Shown: positions 28,978 to 40,628, counted from the first letter of the stretch. The stretch is DNA of 64,000 nt from Todiramphus chloris collaris (GCA_025345505.1 JANVCC010000071.1:5102451-5166450); one strand, 5' to 3'. Notes: generated from the sequence alone by a model not told the origin. Translations and numbers: made by a program.

Positions 28978-29252
28978 TAAGCTGACGCAGCGTCTCTAAG
29001 CGTTAGCAGCTTTGCCCGCTAATAGGATTAGGGAGGTTTAAAACTGTCATTTGAGTGAACTAAACCCCCTGATACTCTGCATTGCACCTTCTTAACCAAT
29101 TTGCCTTCAATTAGGGTAATTGGGAAACTAGCAAAGAAGTATAGCATTAATATTTTAAAGTGATGAAGCGATTACAGGCCTTGGACGAGGAAGCAAATCA
29201 ATTTGCTATCTGCTACTAAAAGGCAATTATAATCATTTGGCAAATAAGCCTG
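28978..29252 (+). promoter_or_regulatory. Candidate conserved non-coding element 1, upstream of RAX2
   Basis: This is a 275-base AT-rich island with sharp edges inside very GC-rich DNA, a typical look for a developmental enhancer. It contains 'aataggatta' (GGATTA, 29025-29030), an 'ttagggtaattggg' homeodomain-like stretch, CCAAT-like 'aaccaattt', and several ATTA cores. Its position between the complexin gene and RAX2 suggests retinal control. Conservation could not be tested. Confidence 0.5.
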
Positions 29253-31034
29253 CTGGCCTCCCCCCCAGCCCTGGGCGAGGCAACACCTTAAGGCGGTCAG
29301 CGGGGCCAGCACGCTGCCCGTGGGCAGTGCCAGAGCTGGGCAGGCAGGCAGCCTTGGTCCTTAAAACCAGCCCTGGCACCCCAGGGATTGCAGTGCCTGG
29401 CACGGTGGCACTTCCTCGTGCCCACCAGTGCTGGGGTCACCCTTGGGGAAGCTACCAAGAGCCACCAGAGCAGAGCACCCAGCTCCTGCACCCACCATGG
29501 TGCTTCGCTCTGGGCACAAGGAGAGGTCCTGGGCAAGTGGGAGCAGCAGGTCCAGCTGCCTCTTTGGGTCTCCGACACCACGCGTTGTGCTTGTGCTTGG
29601 GGATGTCCCCAACCCCCAGGCATGTCACGAATCCCTGGTGTGGGGCTGTGCTGTCCCTAGGGTGGTGCCAGCCTGTCCCTGGGATAGTGGCATGCCATCC
29701 CCAAGGCAGCAAGCATCACACTGTCCCCAGAGCGGTGTCAGACGGGGCAGGCAAAGCCGAGGTGGCCTCAGGGCTCGGACTGGGGTGCAGAGGCAGCTTT
29801 GGGGTCCCGCCGTCAGCAGTCCTGGTGGGGAGGGAACAGACCCACGTGGGGCCAGCAGCCACCCGTCACGGCGTGGGGGCGTCCAAAAATCCTCTAATGA
29901 TATTTGTTACCCAAAAGGGGAACCGTGGCAAGGAGAGGAAGGGAGTGGGAGGAAGCTGAGACAGCAGCCGGGGGCGGCAGCGTTTGCAGGTGGCAGGAAG
30001 AGGCTTTTGGGAGAAAGTGAGCCAAGAAAGAAAAGGGCAACACCTGCTCGGTGGGACTGGAGGGGTCTGGGCAGCACTGAGCTCCCCCCACCTGGAGCAC
30101 CCCAGGACCCCATCATCATGTTCCCGTTGTTCTCCGGGCTGGGGCAGCGGCGAGAGGCAGGGAGAGGGTGGGTGCTTCTGCACCTCAGCCCGGCTGCATC
30201 TGCCCCAACCCCCATGGACAGGGCCTGTGGGGAGCCCCCAGGGATGGTTCCCACGGCTGGACCCACATCTGGACTCCACAGGGTGTCCCCATGCCCGGTC
30301 CCCATGCTCAGTTCCGTGTCCATGGCTTATTCCCATGGCTGGTCCCACGAACAATGTCCAAAGCCAGATCCCCATGGCTGCTCCCCACATTTGATCCTCC
30401 TGCCTGGTCCCTACCCCTGGTCCTTACCCCTGGTCACCATGGCTGTTCTCCATGCCTGGTGTCCACACCAGGTCCCCAAGGCTGTCCAGGGTGCCTGGTC
30501 CCTATGGCTGATCTCTTCACCTGGTCCTCACACATGGTCCCAGGACCCCATAGCCGGTCCCCAGACCCAGTCCCCACACTTGGTCCTCCCAGCTGGCCCC
30601 CATCCCTGTCCCCACATCCAGCGCTCATCGCTGTCCCACCTGGCCCCACACTGCTCCCCATCCCTGTCCCCACATCCAGCGCTCATCGCTGTCCCACCTG
30701 GCCCCACACCCGCTCCCCATCCCTGTGCCCACATCCAGCGCTCATCGCTGTCCCACACCCGCTCCCCATCCCCGTGCCCACGCGGGCAGGGCTCCGCACG
30801 CAGCATCCCCGGGCCCGGTGGGGCCACACACGCTGCCACCAGGGCCACCCCCGGGGCTCCCCATCCCCGCCCGGTGGGCCCGACACCCACCCCTGTGGCA
30901 TCCCCAGCTCGCTGAGGCTCGGGGCGCCCGTCCCGGACCCCATCCCCGGGACGGAGCCTCTGCAGCCGAAGGAAATCCTCCTCCCTCCCCCGCCCCCCCC
31001 CCCGGCCTTTCTTCTCCGCTCCCCCTGTTTCTAA
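29253..31034. other. GC-rich intergenic DNA with degenerate tandem repeats
   Basis: No gene is supported. A degenerate ~20-base pattern around 'catggctggtccc' covers 30230-30600 and passes into a cleaner three-copy array (30597-30790). The 495-residue frame over this stretch is low-complexity repeat translation. Confidence 0.55.
30597..30790. repeat. Tandem repeat, ~58 bp unit, three copies
   Basis: The block 'atccagcgctcatcgctgtc' recurs at about 30616, 30674 and 30733, a spacing of 58-59 bases. The third copy lacks the 'ctggcc' segment. Confidence 0.85.
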
Positions 31035-31345
31035 TTCTTTTTCCTCGCCCGTAATGAGGGGATTACAAGGCAAACTCCAGCAGGACGCCTTTGTGGGGAG
31101 ACAATCTGAGTGGGGAAGGCAGTTCGGGGCTTTGTCCGCCGCTGCCCCCCCGGACCCGCGCTGGGGGGACATTTAGAGCAATTACTTGTCCAGAAAGTAA
31201 CTGTCAATCATTCTTAAAGGGGAAGGCCTCCAATTAATAACCTCGTCTTAATCCTTTGGACTCATTTCCAATCTGCGGTGCCTTGGTGACATCTGCAACA
31301 CTAAATAAAGATTCTCCCGAGCCTTAGCGCGGCGGTTCTGTGACA
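31035..31345 (+). promoter_or_regulatory. Candidate conserved non-coding element 2, upstream of RAX2
   Basis: This is a second AT-rich island in GC-rich surroundings. It carries GGATTA at 31060-31065 and TAATCC at 31249-31254, an inverted pair of OTX/CRX-type sites. It also has 'ccaattaataa', a TCAATCA motif and several ATTA cores. The composition and site content resemble retinal homeobox enhancers. Function is inferred. Confidence 0.5.
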
Positions 31346-33100
31346 AATAAGAAGACTAGAGGCAACTTTGGCTGCCAAAGCTGCGAGATTGGTGAGGTTG
31401 AGCCGCTTGTTTGGTTCCCAGGAGGGACCGGCAAAGTTAAATACTCCTGGAAAAGCCGAGTTGGGCCCAGCAGGTAACGCCGTTTTATTCCGATTCGGGA
31501 AGCAGCAGCGGGGGAAGATGCTGAGAAAGGGAGCGGGTGTCCCCAGGGTGTGCCCGGGGCCGGGGCCGCCACCCTTCCCCGGGGACTCGGGAGTGGGTGC
31601 CCGGCACCCGTCAGCATCACTCGCACCGGTTTACACCCTGGGCCGGAGGGCAGGAGCCACCCACACTCCCCGCAGCCCATCCCAGGCAGCCGGAGGGGCC
31701 AAATCTCGGCACCCAGATGGGCTTTTAAAGTCAGAAAAAAACGGGACCCGGTGAAAACCTGGGGCGGTCGCTGGGCTGTGCCCTTCGCTGCTGGGGGAGG
31801 CCGCTCGTCCTCGCCGATGCTCTGCTGCTTTCCGGCGCTGGGGAAGGGATATTTTTACCCACTTCCATCAGGGCTTGTTGCTGTTGCTGTTGCTTTTTCA
31901 TGTGCCTTTAATAAGGGGTGCCCCGTCCCGCCCCGGCTGGCAGCCCCCGCGGGAAAAGCACAGGTTGGGGGGAAATCCCTCCTGAGGGTCCGGGTCCTTT
32001 GAAGTTCCCAGCACAGTTTTAAAGCTTAGGGGCTTAAACCCCCAAATTGCCACTGGGGTGATGGTGGCAGCAGGAAAATGTCCGACGGGAGCAGGGAGGC
32101 AGCTCTCCCCGCCCACCCCTCGGCACTGCCCGGCTTGAGGCAGAGTTCCCAAAGCGGGGGGGCTGGTGCCAACATCCCCCAGCCCAGCCCTGCCCAGGTC
32201 CCCTCTCGCACGTCCAGGACCAGCCGTGCCTCTGGTCGGGCCGAGGCAGAGCGAGTTGGGGGCTGTGGGGGGGGGGGGTCTGGTCCCTGCACCCCCATCC
32301 CCCCGGGTCCGGTGCTGCCGCCCTGCTGCCGGCTCCCTCCTCCCTGGTTATTTTGCTGTTCTTTGCTTCATCCCGGCTCCCACAGCCGGGTTTGCTCTGC
32401 TTCCCGGGCCGGGTTGAGCCTCTTCGGTTTTCAGATGGTGTCGGGGGGAGGGGGAGCGATGGGGGCTACCCCCAGCCTTGGCCCTCAGCTCCATCCCTGT
32501 CCCTGTCCCTGTCCCCCCGCATCGCCTCACCTCTTCTCTCCTCCCGCTTGCCCATTATCCCCCGCTCGCCTGTCTCACCGGCCCCAGCAGCCCTACCTCA
32601 CCCGTTCCCATTGCCCCAGCTCCTCGTGGTCCCCCCAGCCCCAGCTCCCCCAGCCCCCACTGCCCTGTGGGCCACGGGCCAGGGCTGGACAGGGCAGCCA
32701 GGGGCCCTGATGGGGTTCCGGGTCCCCTGGGGGTGCGTGCCCCAGGTGGGTGCTCTGGGTGCTCTGGGTGCTCATCCCATCTCCCCTCTCTCTGCAGGTG
32801 CGGAGCTGCGCAAATGAGAAACGGGTGAGTGAGAGCGGAGGGGGGGCCCGACCCCTCCCTGTGTTCCCAGCCCCAGCGACGCTTGCACAGTGACAACAGG
32901 GCCCCTGTGCCCCTCAGCACCCACTCACACCCGCCTCAGGGCACCCTGGGGTGCGGCACCCAGCACCCCTGTCCCAGCCTGCGGACGCCCCAGAGGCACC
33001 CCTAGAACACAGCCCCCCGCCGAGCCCGGAGCCAGAGCCCCCCGGCTGCAGCACAGCCCACGGGGGGCCGGGGGTCAGGGGGTCTGGCAGCTCCCAAAGC
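31346..33100. other. GC-rich intergenic DNA, no gene seen
   Basis: Mostly C/G-rich low-complexity DNA with short CCTGT and G runs. Frames are long because stops are rare in this composition. No splice-linked coding pattern is visible. Confidence 0.5.
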
Positions 33101-33104
33101 CACA

Positions 33105-34460
33105 CGTGCTGACACCGCGCACACGCTGCATGTGCAAGAACCACTGTGCACGCTGGTGTGCACAACATGCTGAGCACGCTGCACACTACACTGTGTGTGC
33201 ACAACATGCTGCACACGCTGCACACACGCTGCTCACACTACAGAGCGTGTGCACAACACACTGCACATGCTGCACACACACTGCTCACACTACACTGCGT
33301 GTGCACAACACGCTGCGCACGCTGCACACACACTGCTCACACTACACTGCGTGTGCACAACATGCTGCGCACGCTGCACACTACACTGCATGTGCACAAC
33401 ACGCTGCACACACTGCACACACGCTGCTCACACTACAGAGCGTGTGCACAACACGCTGCGCATGCTGCGCACATGCTGCTCACACTACACTGCGTGTGCA
33501 TAACACGCTGCACACGCTGTGCACACGCTGCTCACACTACACGGCATGCACTGTGTGCTGCACACACCGCGCACACTACACACGCTGCACACACTGCTCA
33601 CACTGCGCAGGCACTGTGCACGCTACACGGCATGCACTGTGTGTGCTGTGCACACTGCACACACACTGCACGCACTACATGGCATGCACTGTGTGTGCTG
33701 CACATGCTATGCACACTACGCACATGCTGCGCACAGGCTGCACACTGCGCACACTGCGCATGCTGCACACGCTGCACACATTGTTCTGAACACGCTGCTC
33801 ACGCTGCACATGCTGCACACTCACTGCACACACTGCACACTCACTGCACACACTGCACGCTCACTGCACACACTGCTCTGCACATGCTGCGCACACTGCA
33901 CACACGGTGCACACTGCACACACTGCACACACTGCATACACTGCGCACACTGCACACACTGCACACGCTGCACGCGCTGCGCACGCTGCACGCACTGCGC
34001 ATGCTGCACACACTGCACGCACTGCGCACGCTGCACACGCTGCACACACTGCACACACTGCGCACACTGTGCACGCTGCGCACACTGCGCACGCTGCACA
34101 CGCTGCACACACTGTGCACACTGCACACGCTGCGCACACTGCACATGCTGCACACACGGCCCCTGAGCGAGCACTGCCTACGCTGTCCATGCTGTGCCCA
34201 TGGCCCTGCACCCGGAGCACGCACAGAGCACACGCCAGGCACAGCACCAGCAGGCACCGGGCACATGCTGCCCGCGCTGGGTGCACTGCATGCCCTGCAC
34301 ATGTAGACGCTGCTCACGCTGCACACCCCGCGCAGTGTGCCCGCACCACGTGGTGTGCACTGCGCGCTCTGAGCACGCCTCTGCACACAGGCACCGCACA
34401 CTCCGTGCAGACGCTACACGCACGCTACACGCACGCTACACGCACGCTGCACACGCCCCA
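33105..34460. repeat. Large 9-bp-period minisatellite (TGCACACGC-type)
   Basis: More than 1.3 kb is built from 9-base units of the form TGC(A/G)CAC(G/A)C. From about 33205 to 33540 a higher-order repeat of about 54 bases (six units) is visible, marked by 'ctcacactac'. From about 33830 to 34150 the array is simple 9-mers, then decays toward 34460 with a 12-base 'acgcacgctac' variant. Because 9 is a multiple of 3, all six frames stay open, giving His-Thr-Leu, Cys-Thr-His or Val-Gln-Cys repeats. None is a gene. Confidence 0.93.
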
Positions 34461-35130
34461 TGCCCACAGCTATGGCGCAGAGATCCACGCTGTGCCCACA
34501 CGCTGTGCACGCCCTGCACACCGGGCGCGTTCTGCCCTCCTCGCACGCATGCGGAGCCGTGCACACTGTACGTGCACCGCGCGCACCGCGCGCTCGTTCT
34601 GCACCCTGCGCGCTGCAGGCACGGCACACGGGCACTGCGCCCACTGCGTGGTGGGCACGCAGCACAAACTGCCCCGCACACCCACCCACGGTTCATGCAT
34701 TCCACCCTGCGCTCGTTCCCCTGCCCGCTCCCGCACCCCACCGCCAGCATCCCTGCGTGCACCCCGAGCACGTCCCCCCGTGCAGCTGCGTCTCTCGCAT
34801 GGGCACTCACCGCATGCAGCCTGAGCAACACCCAAGAGCCAACCCCTCATGCCGCCCTCTCAACACCCCCACTTATTCCCTCCCAGAATTAACTGACGTT
34901 CCTTTTCCCTCCCCGCACCTATTTGGGCCAATTTTTGCTGGTGGGTCTGGTGATGCAGCACTGTCCTCTTGGCAGAAGAGCCCCAGGATTATGGGTTTCT
35001 GCCCCATTTCCATGTTTGCCAACCTCCTCATGGTAGAAAGGGACCCTTAATCCCCAACAAATACTGCAGGAAGATTTCAGATGCCGGATAAAAAGCTTAA
35101 AGATGAAATGTTGCAAGGGTTGAAAATGCT
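34461..35130. other. RAX2 upstream flank
   Basis: Unique sequence becoming AT-rich toward RAX2, with a CCAAT box (34928-34932) and two OTX/CRX-type sites. No gene. Confidence 0.5.
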
Positions 35131-35140
35131 TATAAGCGTG
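34925..35140 (+). promoter_or_regulatory. Probable RAX2 promoter
   Basis: In order: CCAAT (34928-34932), GGATTA (34986-34991), TAATCC (35048-35053) and a TATA-like TATAAG (35131-35136). The site order and spacing resemble a photoreceptor gene promoter. The coding start lies 545 bases further on, directly after an acceptor (CAG at 35669-35671), so transcription probably starts near 35160 and a 5' UTR intron is removed. Inferred from motifs. Confidence 0.5.
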
Positions 35141-35679
35141 CAGGAAAAAGGTTATTAGCTGGGGGACACTGTCGGGTCACTCCAGCTGCACGTGGGGACC
35201 GACGCTGGGTCCTCCAGTGGTTCAGGGCCCGTCTTGTAGCCCACTGGGAAGAGGAGCTGGAGGAGCTGGGTGGGAAGGAGGGAGGTGACCTGGGCTTGGT
35301 CCCCTTCACACCAGGGCGGGGACAGGTCGGGTTGACCCTCAGTGATGGTGCCTTCCTAAAATCCTCCACTCCAGGTGAAATTTGAGTTGTAGCTTCAGGT
35401 GGGCGTGTTGGCCTTGGCCACACCTCAGAGTGGAGCCAAGCACAGGGTGCTCAGGGCGATGGTGGCCAGGACCCCGGGTCAGTCCCCAGGACGCCAGAGC
35501 CCCGGGATAACGCTGCGGCAGGAGAGAGGATTACGCCTTTGCATAACCTGGTTCTGGGGCTGCCCCATCCTCCCATCTGTCCGTCCACTTGTCCCTTCAT
35601 CCCTGGCCTGGGGCTGCATGGGAGGGTCTGATGTCCCCGCACCGTGACCAACCCCGACGGTCCCCTCACAGGTGCCACC

Positions 35680-38304
35680 ATGTTCCTGAATAAGTGTGAG
35701 GGGGACCTGGGCGAGCTGCGGAAGCCGGGAGACGGCGAGGGCACCCCGCCCGCCGCTGCCGAGGACGAGCAGCCCAAGAAGAAGCACCGGAGGAACCGCA
35801 CCACCTTCACCACCTACCAGCTGCACGAGCTGGAGCGCGCCTTCGAGAAGTCCCACTACCCCGACGTCTACAGCCGCGAGGAGCTGGCCATGAAGGTCAA
35901 CCTGCCGGAGGTCCGCGTGCAGGTAGGGAGGATGGCTGGTGGCCCCAGAACCCCAGACCTGTCCCCTGGGCACTGTCAGCGTGACCACACTGGCACTGGA
36001 GTGTTTGCTCTGCTCCCAGCTCCACCACTGGCACCTCACTCCGTGCCTCAGTTTCCCCATCGCTCCAGACAGGAGCGGGTTCTCCACAGAGGACCAGCTG
36101 CTCCTGACAAAAACGGATGAGGAATTTAATGGCTGAGCCTCGTTCCCCTGCAAGATCCCAGTGTAGCCCATGTGCCAGAGACCCCATCTGGGCAGGGACA
36201 TGGTTTTTTAGGGATCTTTTTCCCTGCTGGTGGTGGCTGTTCCCATCTCTCCATCTGATCCCACTTGAATCCCTCCAGCTGATCTCGTGGGAAAGCAGCC
36301 AAACCTCAGCTGCTCGTGACCACATCCAGGTCTTCAGGGCCAGGAAAGCACAAGAGCCTCACGGATTTGGTGGTTTTAGGCTTATTGGAGCGGGACAGTT
36401 CCAGGGGAAGGGTGGGGCTTGGGAGGCTGCGCTCTCTGGGCTTCAGGAAAAGGCTCCGGGGAGAAGGCGCAGCCTGGGGAAGAGCCTCAGGTCCCACTGG
36501 TCTGCTCCCCACCAGCTCTGGGATTGACGGGGCGAGACTGGGGAGAGGGAAAGGGGCAGGGAGTTGAAGAAGTGACAAACTCACTGCGAAGCAAAGCAGT
36601 GACCCCCTTACAAATGAACTGAGTTTCCCAGGCCTCAGCCCCAGTCCAAGAAAATGAAGCTTTGTCCTGGGGGTGACCAGACCACAGGGACACCTCTGCC
36701 AAGCTTCCTGAGCCGTGGGCAGTTTCGCAGAATCATAGAACCATTTTGGTTGCAAAAGACCTTTAAGATCATCCAGTCCAACCCAGCAGTGCCAGGGCAC
36801 CACTGCCCCCTGTCCCTCAGCACCACAGCTCCATGGTGGGCTTGGAAACCCCTCCAGGGGTCACGGGGACTCCACCCCTGCCCTGGCCAGCCTGGGACAG
36901 CCCTGGGGAACCCTCAAGGGCAAGAAATTGTTCCTCAGCTCCAACCCAAACCTCCCCTGGGGCAACTTGAGGCCAGTTCCTCTTGTCCTGTCGCTTGTAC
37001 CATGGGAGCAGAACCTGACCCCCCCTGGCTCCAGCCTCCTGCCAGGAGCTGTCAGAGCCAGAAGGTCTCCCCTCAGCCTCCTTCTCTCCAGGCTGAACAA
37101 GCCCAGGTCCCTCAGCCGCTCCTCACCACACTCCTGCTCTAGACCCTTCCCCAGCTTTGTTCCTCTTCGGACATGAAGTTTGCACCAGTATAGCCCAGTG
37201 TTCACCCACAGCTGTGACCAGACTGTGGGACACATCCACTTTGCAGCCCAGCCATTCACCATTAGTCCCCCTTTGCACTGTGAAGCAGATGAGACAGCCC
37301 ATGGCCTGTGCTGCTGGGAGCTCTGGGGATCAGTGCTCCACTGAGCAGCTTGCCTGGGGTGAGACATCACCGCTGGCCTTGGTTCACTGATCCCTCTCAC
37401 TCCTGCTGGCTTTTGGTGCAATTGTGGCACTTCTGAAAGCTTTTTGCAAGGAGCTTTGGAAAGCCAGATAATGTTATGCCAAGGACTCTGTGGGTGTTTG
37501 TGGGGCCAGGGTCTGCCCTGTGGAGCAATGAGGGCAGGGGCTGTGCGGTGACACCTCCCACTTTCCAAACCTCAGGGATGCCCTCAGTCTGTGGAGCTTG
37601 TGGGAGAGATTTTGCAGAGGTGCCCAGCGTGCTGTGGAATGCTGGAGCCCTGTGGGGCAGCCCGTGTGGTCTGGGATACCAAGTAGAAAACACCTGACCT
37701 GGAGCACTCGGTGTGGGGCATCCTGTGGAGCACAGAGCACAATGGGGCACCCTGCGTGGAGCCCAGCACAGGAGGCACCCTACACAGAGCACAGCGTGTG
37801 GGGCACGCTGCAAGGGACCGACTGGGCACCGTGGGTCTCACCCTGGCTCTCACCTCACAGGTCTGGTTCCAGAACCGACGAGCCAAGTGGAGGCGTCAGG
37901 AGAAGATGGAGGCCAGCTCCATGAAGCTCCACGACACCCCCGTGCTCTCCTTCAACCGGCCCCCCATGACACCCAACGTGGGGCCCATGAGCAACTCCCT
38001 CCCGCTCGACCCGTGGCTGACGTCCCCCATCTCCAGCGCCACCACAGTCCACAGCATCCCTGGCTTCATGGGAGCCCCCCAGGCCCTGCAGCCCCCCTAC
38101 GGGGGACACTCCTTCCTCAACACCCCCCCGCCGATGGCACAGGGCATGCAGCCCATGGCCCCCGCGCCCTACCAGTGCGGCACCACCTTTGTGGACAAGT
38201 ACCCTTTGGAGGAGGTGGACCAGAGGAGTTCCAGCATCGCCTCGCTCCGCATGAAAGCCAAGGAGCACATTCAGACCATTGACAAGACCTGGCAGCCCAT
38301 TTGA
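35680..38304 (+). CDS. RAX2: Retina and anterior neural fold homeobox 2
   Basis: Paired-like homeodomain transcription factor of photoreceptors that works with CRX. Two coding exons, 35680-35922 and 37861-38304, give 228 residues, as I recall for avian RAX2/RaxL. The homeodomain spans about residues 36-95, with '[10 protein letters not shown]' in helix 3 and Gln at position 50. The single intron falls between 'VRVQ' and 'VWFQ', the usual place for paired-like genes. The C-terminus holds an OAR motif ('[14 protein letters not shown]'). There is no upstream octapeptide, which separates it from RAX. The start sits in a strong Kozak context (gccaccATG) eight bases after a splice acceptor. The intron contains an antisense CR1 and a small tandem array. 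The C-terminal half is much longer and better preserved than in human RAX2. Confidence 0.96.
36729..37168 (-). mobile_element. CR1 LINE 3' fragment in the RAX2 intron, antisense
   Basis: On the minus strand it reads '[19 protein letters not shown]' and a CR1 3' UTR ending at the tatgattct run near 36729. It is 5'-truncated and lies in the only RAX2 intron, opposite to the gene. Confidence 0.9.
37640..37830. repeat. Degenerate tandem array in the RAX2 intron
   Basis: Imperfect units around 'ggggcaccctgtggagcaca' repeat about six times with variable length just before RAX2 exon 2. Confidence 0.6.
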
Positions 38305-39924
38305 TGAACGCTGCCCTCCAGCCCCACCGGCCCCTGGCTCCTGCCCCCGGCATCGGCTCAGCCCTGGGGCAGGCGAGGAGGATGCCTGTGAGATGCTGAG
38401 CAGGACCAGAGCTGGTGCAGGGCAGGGATGCCAGGCTGCACCTTCCCCCCGCAGAGCCGGCACCTTCAGCGGTGGGGAGCCAGCCGGGGTGCTGGTGGGG
38501 ACCCCACTAAGGGGGAGCACCCAAGGAGCTGCCCGCAGCCCCTCTGCCTTGCTGAGGTACCAGCCCGGGCTGAGGATCTGGCCAAGGCTCAGGCATCCCA
38601 CCATGCCACTGGGCCACCCCCGCCGGACACCTCCTTTCCCCACACCCCTTCCCCTTCCCGTTATTATTAATTCTTTTTCTAATGCTGCAGATTTAAACAA
38701 AACTGAAGAGAAAAGCTCTAGTTTCGTAGGGAGTACCTGGGGGGGGATATTTTTAGCCGCATCGGGGCACGACACTGGTTGTGCTGGTAGATGCACTGGT
38801 ACCCAGAAGACGGTTGTATCGTGAGTAAAGAGATAAGCTGAACGGCTGCCGCCTGCTGCAGTTGGTGCTGCCGGGGCCCTGCCGCTCGTTAGCGGGGCCG
38901 CTCGTTAGCGGAGCCCCCGCCACGAAGGAGCTCGTCAAGGGGGGGTTGCGTGCGGGGCTGGGGCCGGAGCCAGGCACGGGGGAACGGACCCAGCCCCGGC
39001 TGCGGGCTGGGACCGGCTTTGTGCCGGGCTCGTCAGGAGGCATCTGCTCGGGCATCCCTGGGGGCTGCGCCCGCCTCCCCCCTGCCCTAATTGCTCCCCA
39101 GCGGTGCCCGCCCGGCCAGATGTTGACTGCGCAAAGCCGGCCGAGCTGTGCTGGCGGGAGGGTGGGCGGTAGAGGGACCCCCGCGACCCCCAGCCGGGGA
39201 TGCTGAGGAGGGGAGGGCGTCTGGAACCCTGGAGTTCTCGGGGTGAGGGGTGGGAGGGCAGCGGGGTGCGCCAGAGTCTGGTTTGCCCTTTGCCGATGGT
39301 TCCTGCCAGCTGGGAGAGGAGTGTTGGTGCCAGGGGTTCGCAGGGTGGCTCTGTGGCCCCAGGGGCACCCTGCCCGGTGCCCGAGGCACAGCCAGGGTCC
39401 CTGGCACCCGCATGGTGACGGCGAGGGCCAGCACAGCCCCGGCGGAGGGGGCTGAGCTTGTGGTGGCTTTGAGGTGCTGAAGCGTGGCCGGGACAGTGAG
39501 AGATGGGGGCTCAGCCTTGGGTAAGCAGCTGCCCCCGGTGCCTGGGGTGTCCTGGGGTGCTCTGGGTGCCTGGGGTGCTCTGGGTGCCTGGGGAAGTGAA
39601 GCAAGTACCAGACCTCCCCCCACCAAAACAGTGTTTCCCCAGAAAATCCTCCCGCTTCGGACCCGATGAGAGCCACGAACTGGGGCTTTGCTGGAACATC
39701 CCCACCGTGTCCCCACATCCCCGCAGGGGCCAGACCCCCCTCAGCGCAGCCCCCCCACCCCGGGACTCTCACCCCAATCAGACAGCCCAGGCCTGGACTC
39801 TGACGTGCCCAGAGCCCCCGGGTCAGGCCAGACTGGCCAAGATGCCATCGGGCCAGGCGAGGCACTGACCCCAGCGAGACCCTTCTCCTTGTCCCCTGTC
39901 CCCCGGCTGCCGCTGCTCATCTGC

Positions 39925-40440
39925 TTCGTTAGTGACAATTAAACCTTTAACAACCCATTAAACGCATAATCGATGCTCCCCCGGTTCCCCAGCCCGGTTA
40001 ATGGGCCGGGGCTGAGGTGAAGCGGCCCCGGCAGAGGCTGCTCCGGCAGGGAGATAATGAAGCAAGGGCCGCGGAAGTAATGGGGTTTGATCCGGGGGAA
40101 GGAACGCGCTCAATGGGGGCTGCGCTTTTCACATGACATAATTGCCGAGGCTGGCGCCAGCCCGGGGCACCCCTCGGCCTCCCGAGCGCCAACAAAAGCC
40201 GGCTGGCGCGGAGAGCGGGGGGCTCGGCACCCCCCGACCCGTTTGATTGCAGCCTAATTGGGGCGAGGCTGCCCCTCCCCTCCCCCCCCATCCCGAGCCT
40301 TGCAACCGCCACCCAGAGCCGGGGGTGCGGAGAGGCCCCGGGGTGAGGGATGCGTCCCCCCGGGTCCCCCAGGGATGGGGGGGGGGGGGGATGCGAATTA
40401 TTTAAATAGCCTGATTTGCATAGGGTGGCACCGGCGCCCC
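39925..40440. promoter_or_regulatory. Candidate non-coding regulatory islands downstream of RAX2
   Basis: The first island (39925-40000) has 'gacaattaaacc' and 'cataatcgat'. The second (40110-40440) has 'cctaattgggg' and, at 40391-40421, an octamer-like ATGCGAAT followed by a perfect inverted octamer ATTTGCAT (40414-40421), with 'attatttaaat' between them. Octamers are POU-factor sites. Regulatory function is inferred from composition and motifs. Confidence 0.4.
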
Positions 40441-40628
40441 CCGGGGCAGCGTGGCGGGGATGGGGGGGTACCCCCGTGGGAGAAGGCGGTTGCTCCTTCC
40501 CTCCCGTGGGCACCCCGGTGCCACGCTGCGCTCGGGGCAGGAACCGGCACTGTGCTGGCCGAGAAAAAAAACCCCAAACGTTTAAAAGGAGAAAAACCAG
40601 CGGGGAGCTGAGCCGCCCGCCCTTCGCC

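Noticed and set aside
29428-31034. 495- and 288-residue plus-strand frames
   Set aside because: Pro/His/Ser-rich translation of degenerate tandem repeats, and the same DNA is open in several frames. No conserved domain.
32890-34824. Long His/Thr/Leu or Cys/Thr/His-repeat open frames (299, 386, 305 residues) and their minus-strand partners
   Set aside because: They are direct translations of a 9-bp minisatellite. Every frame is open because the period is a multiple of three. No start context, splice sites or domain.
35644-35679. Upstream GTG start for RAX2
   Set aside because: It lies in the intron before the acceptor ending at 35671. The ATG at 35680 has a perfect Kozak context and the conserved MFL start.
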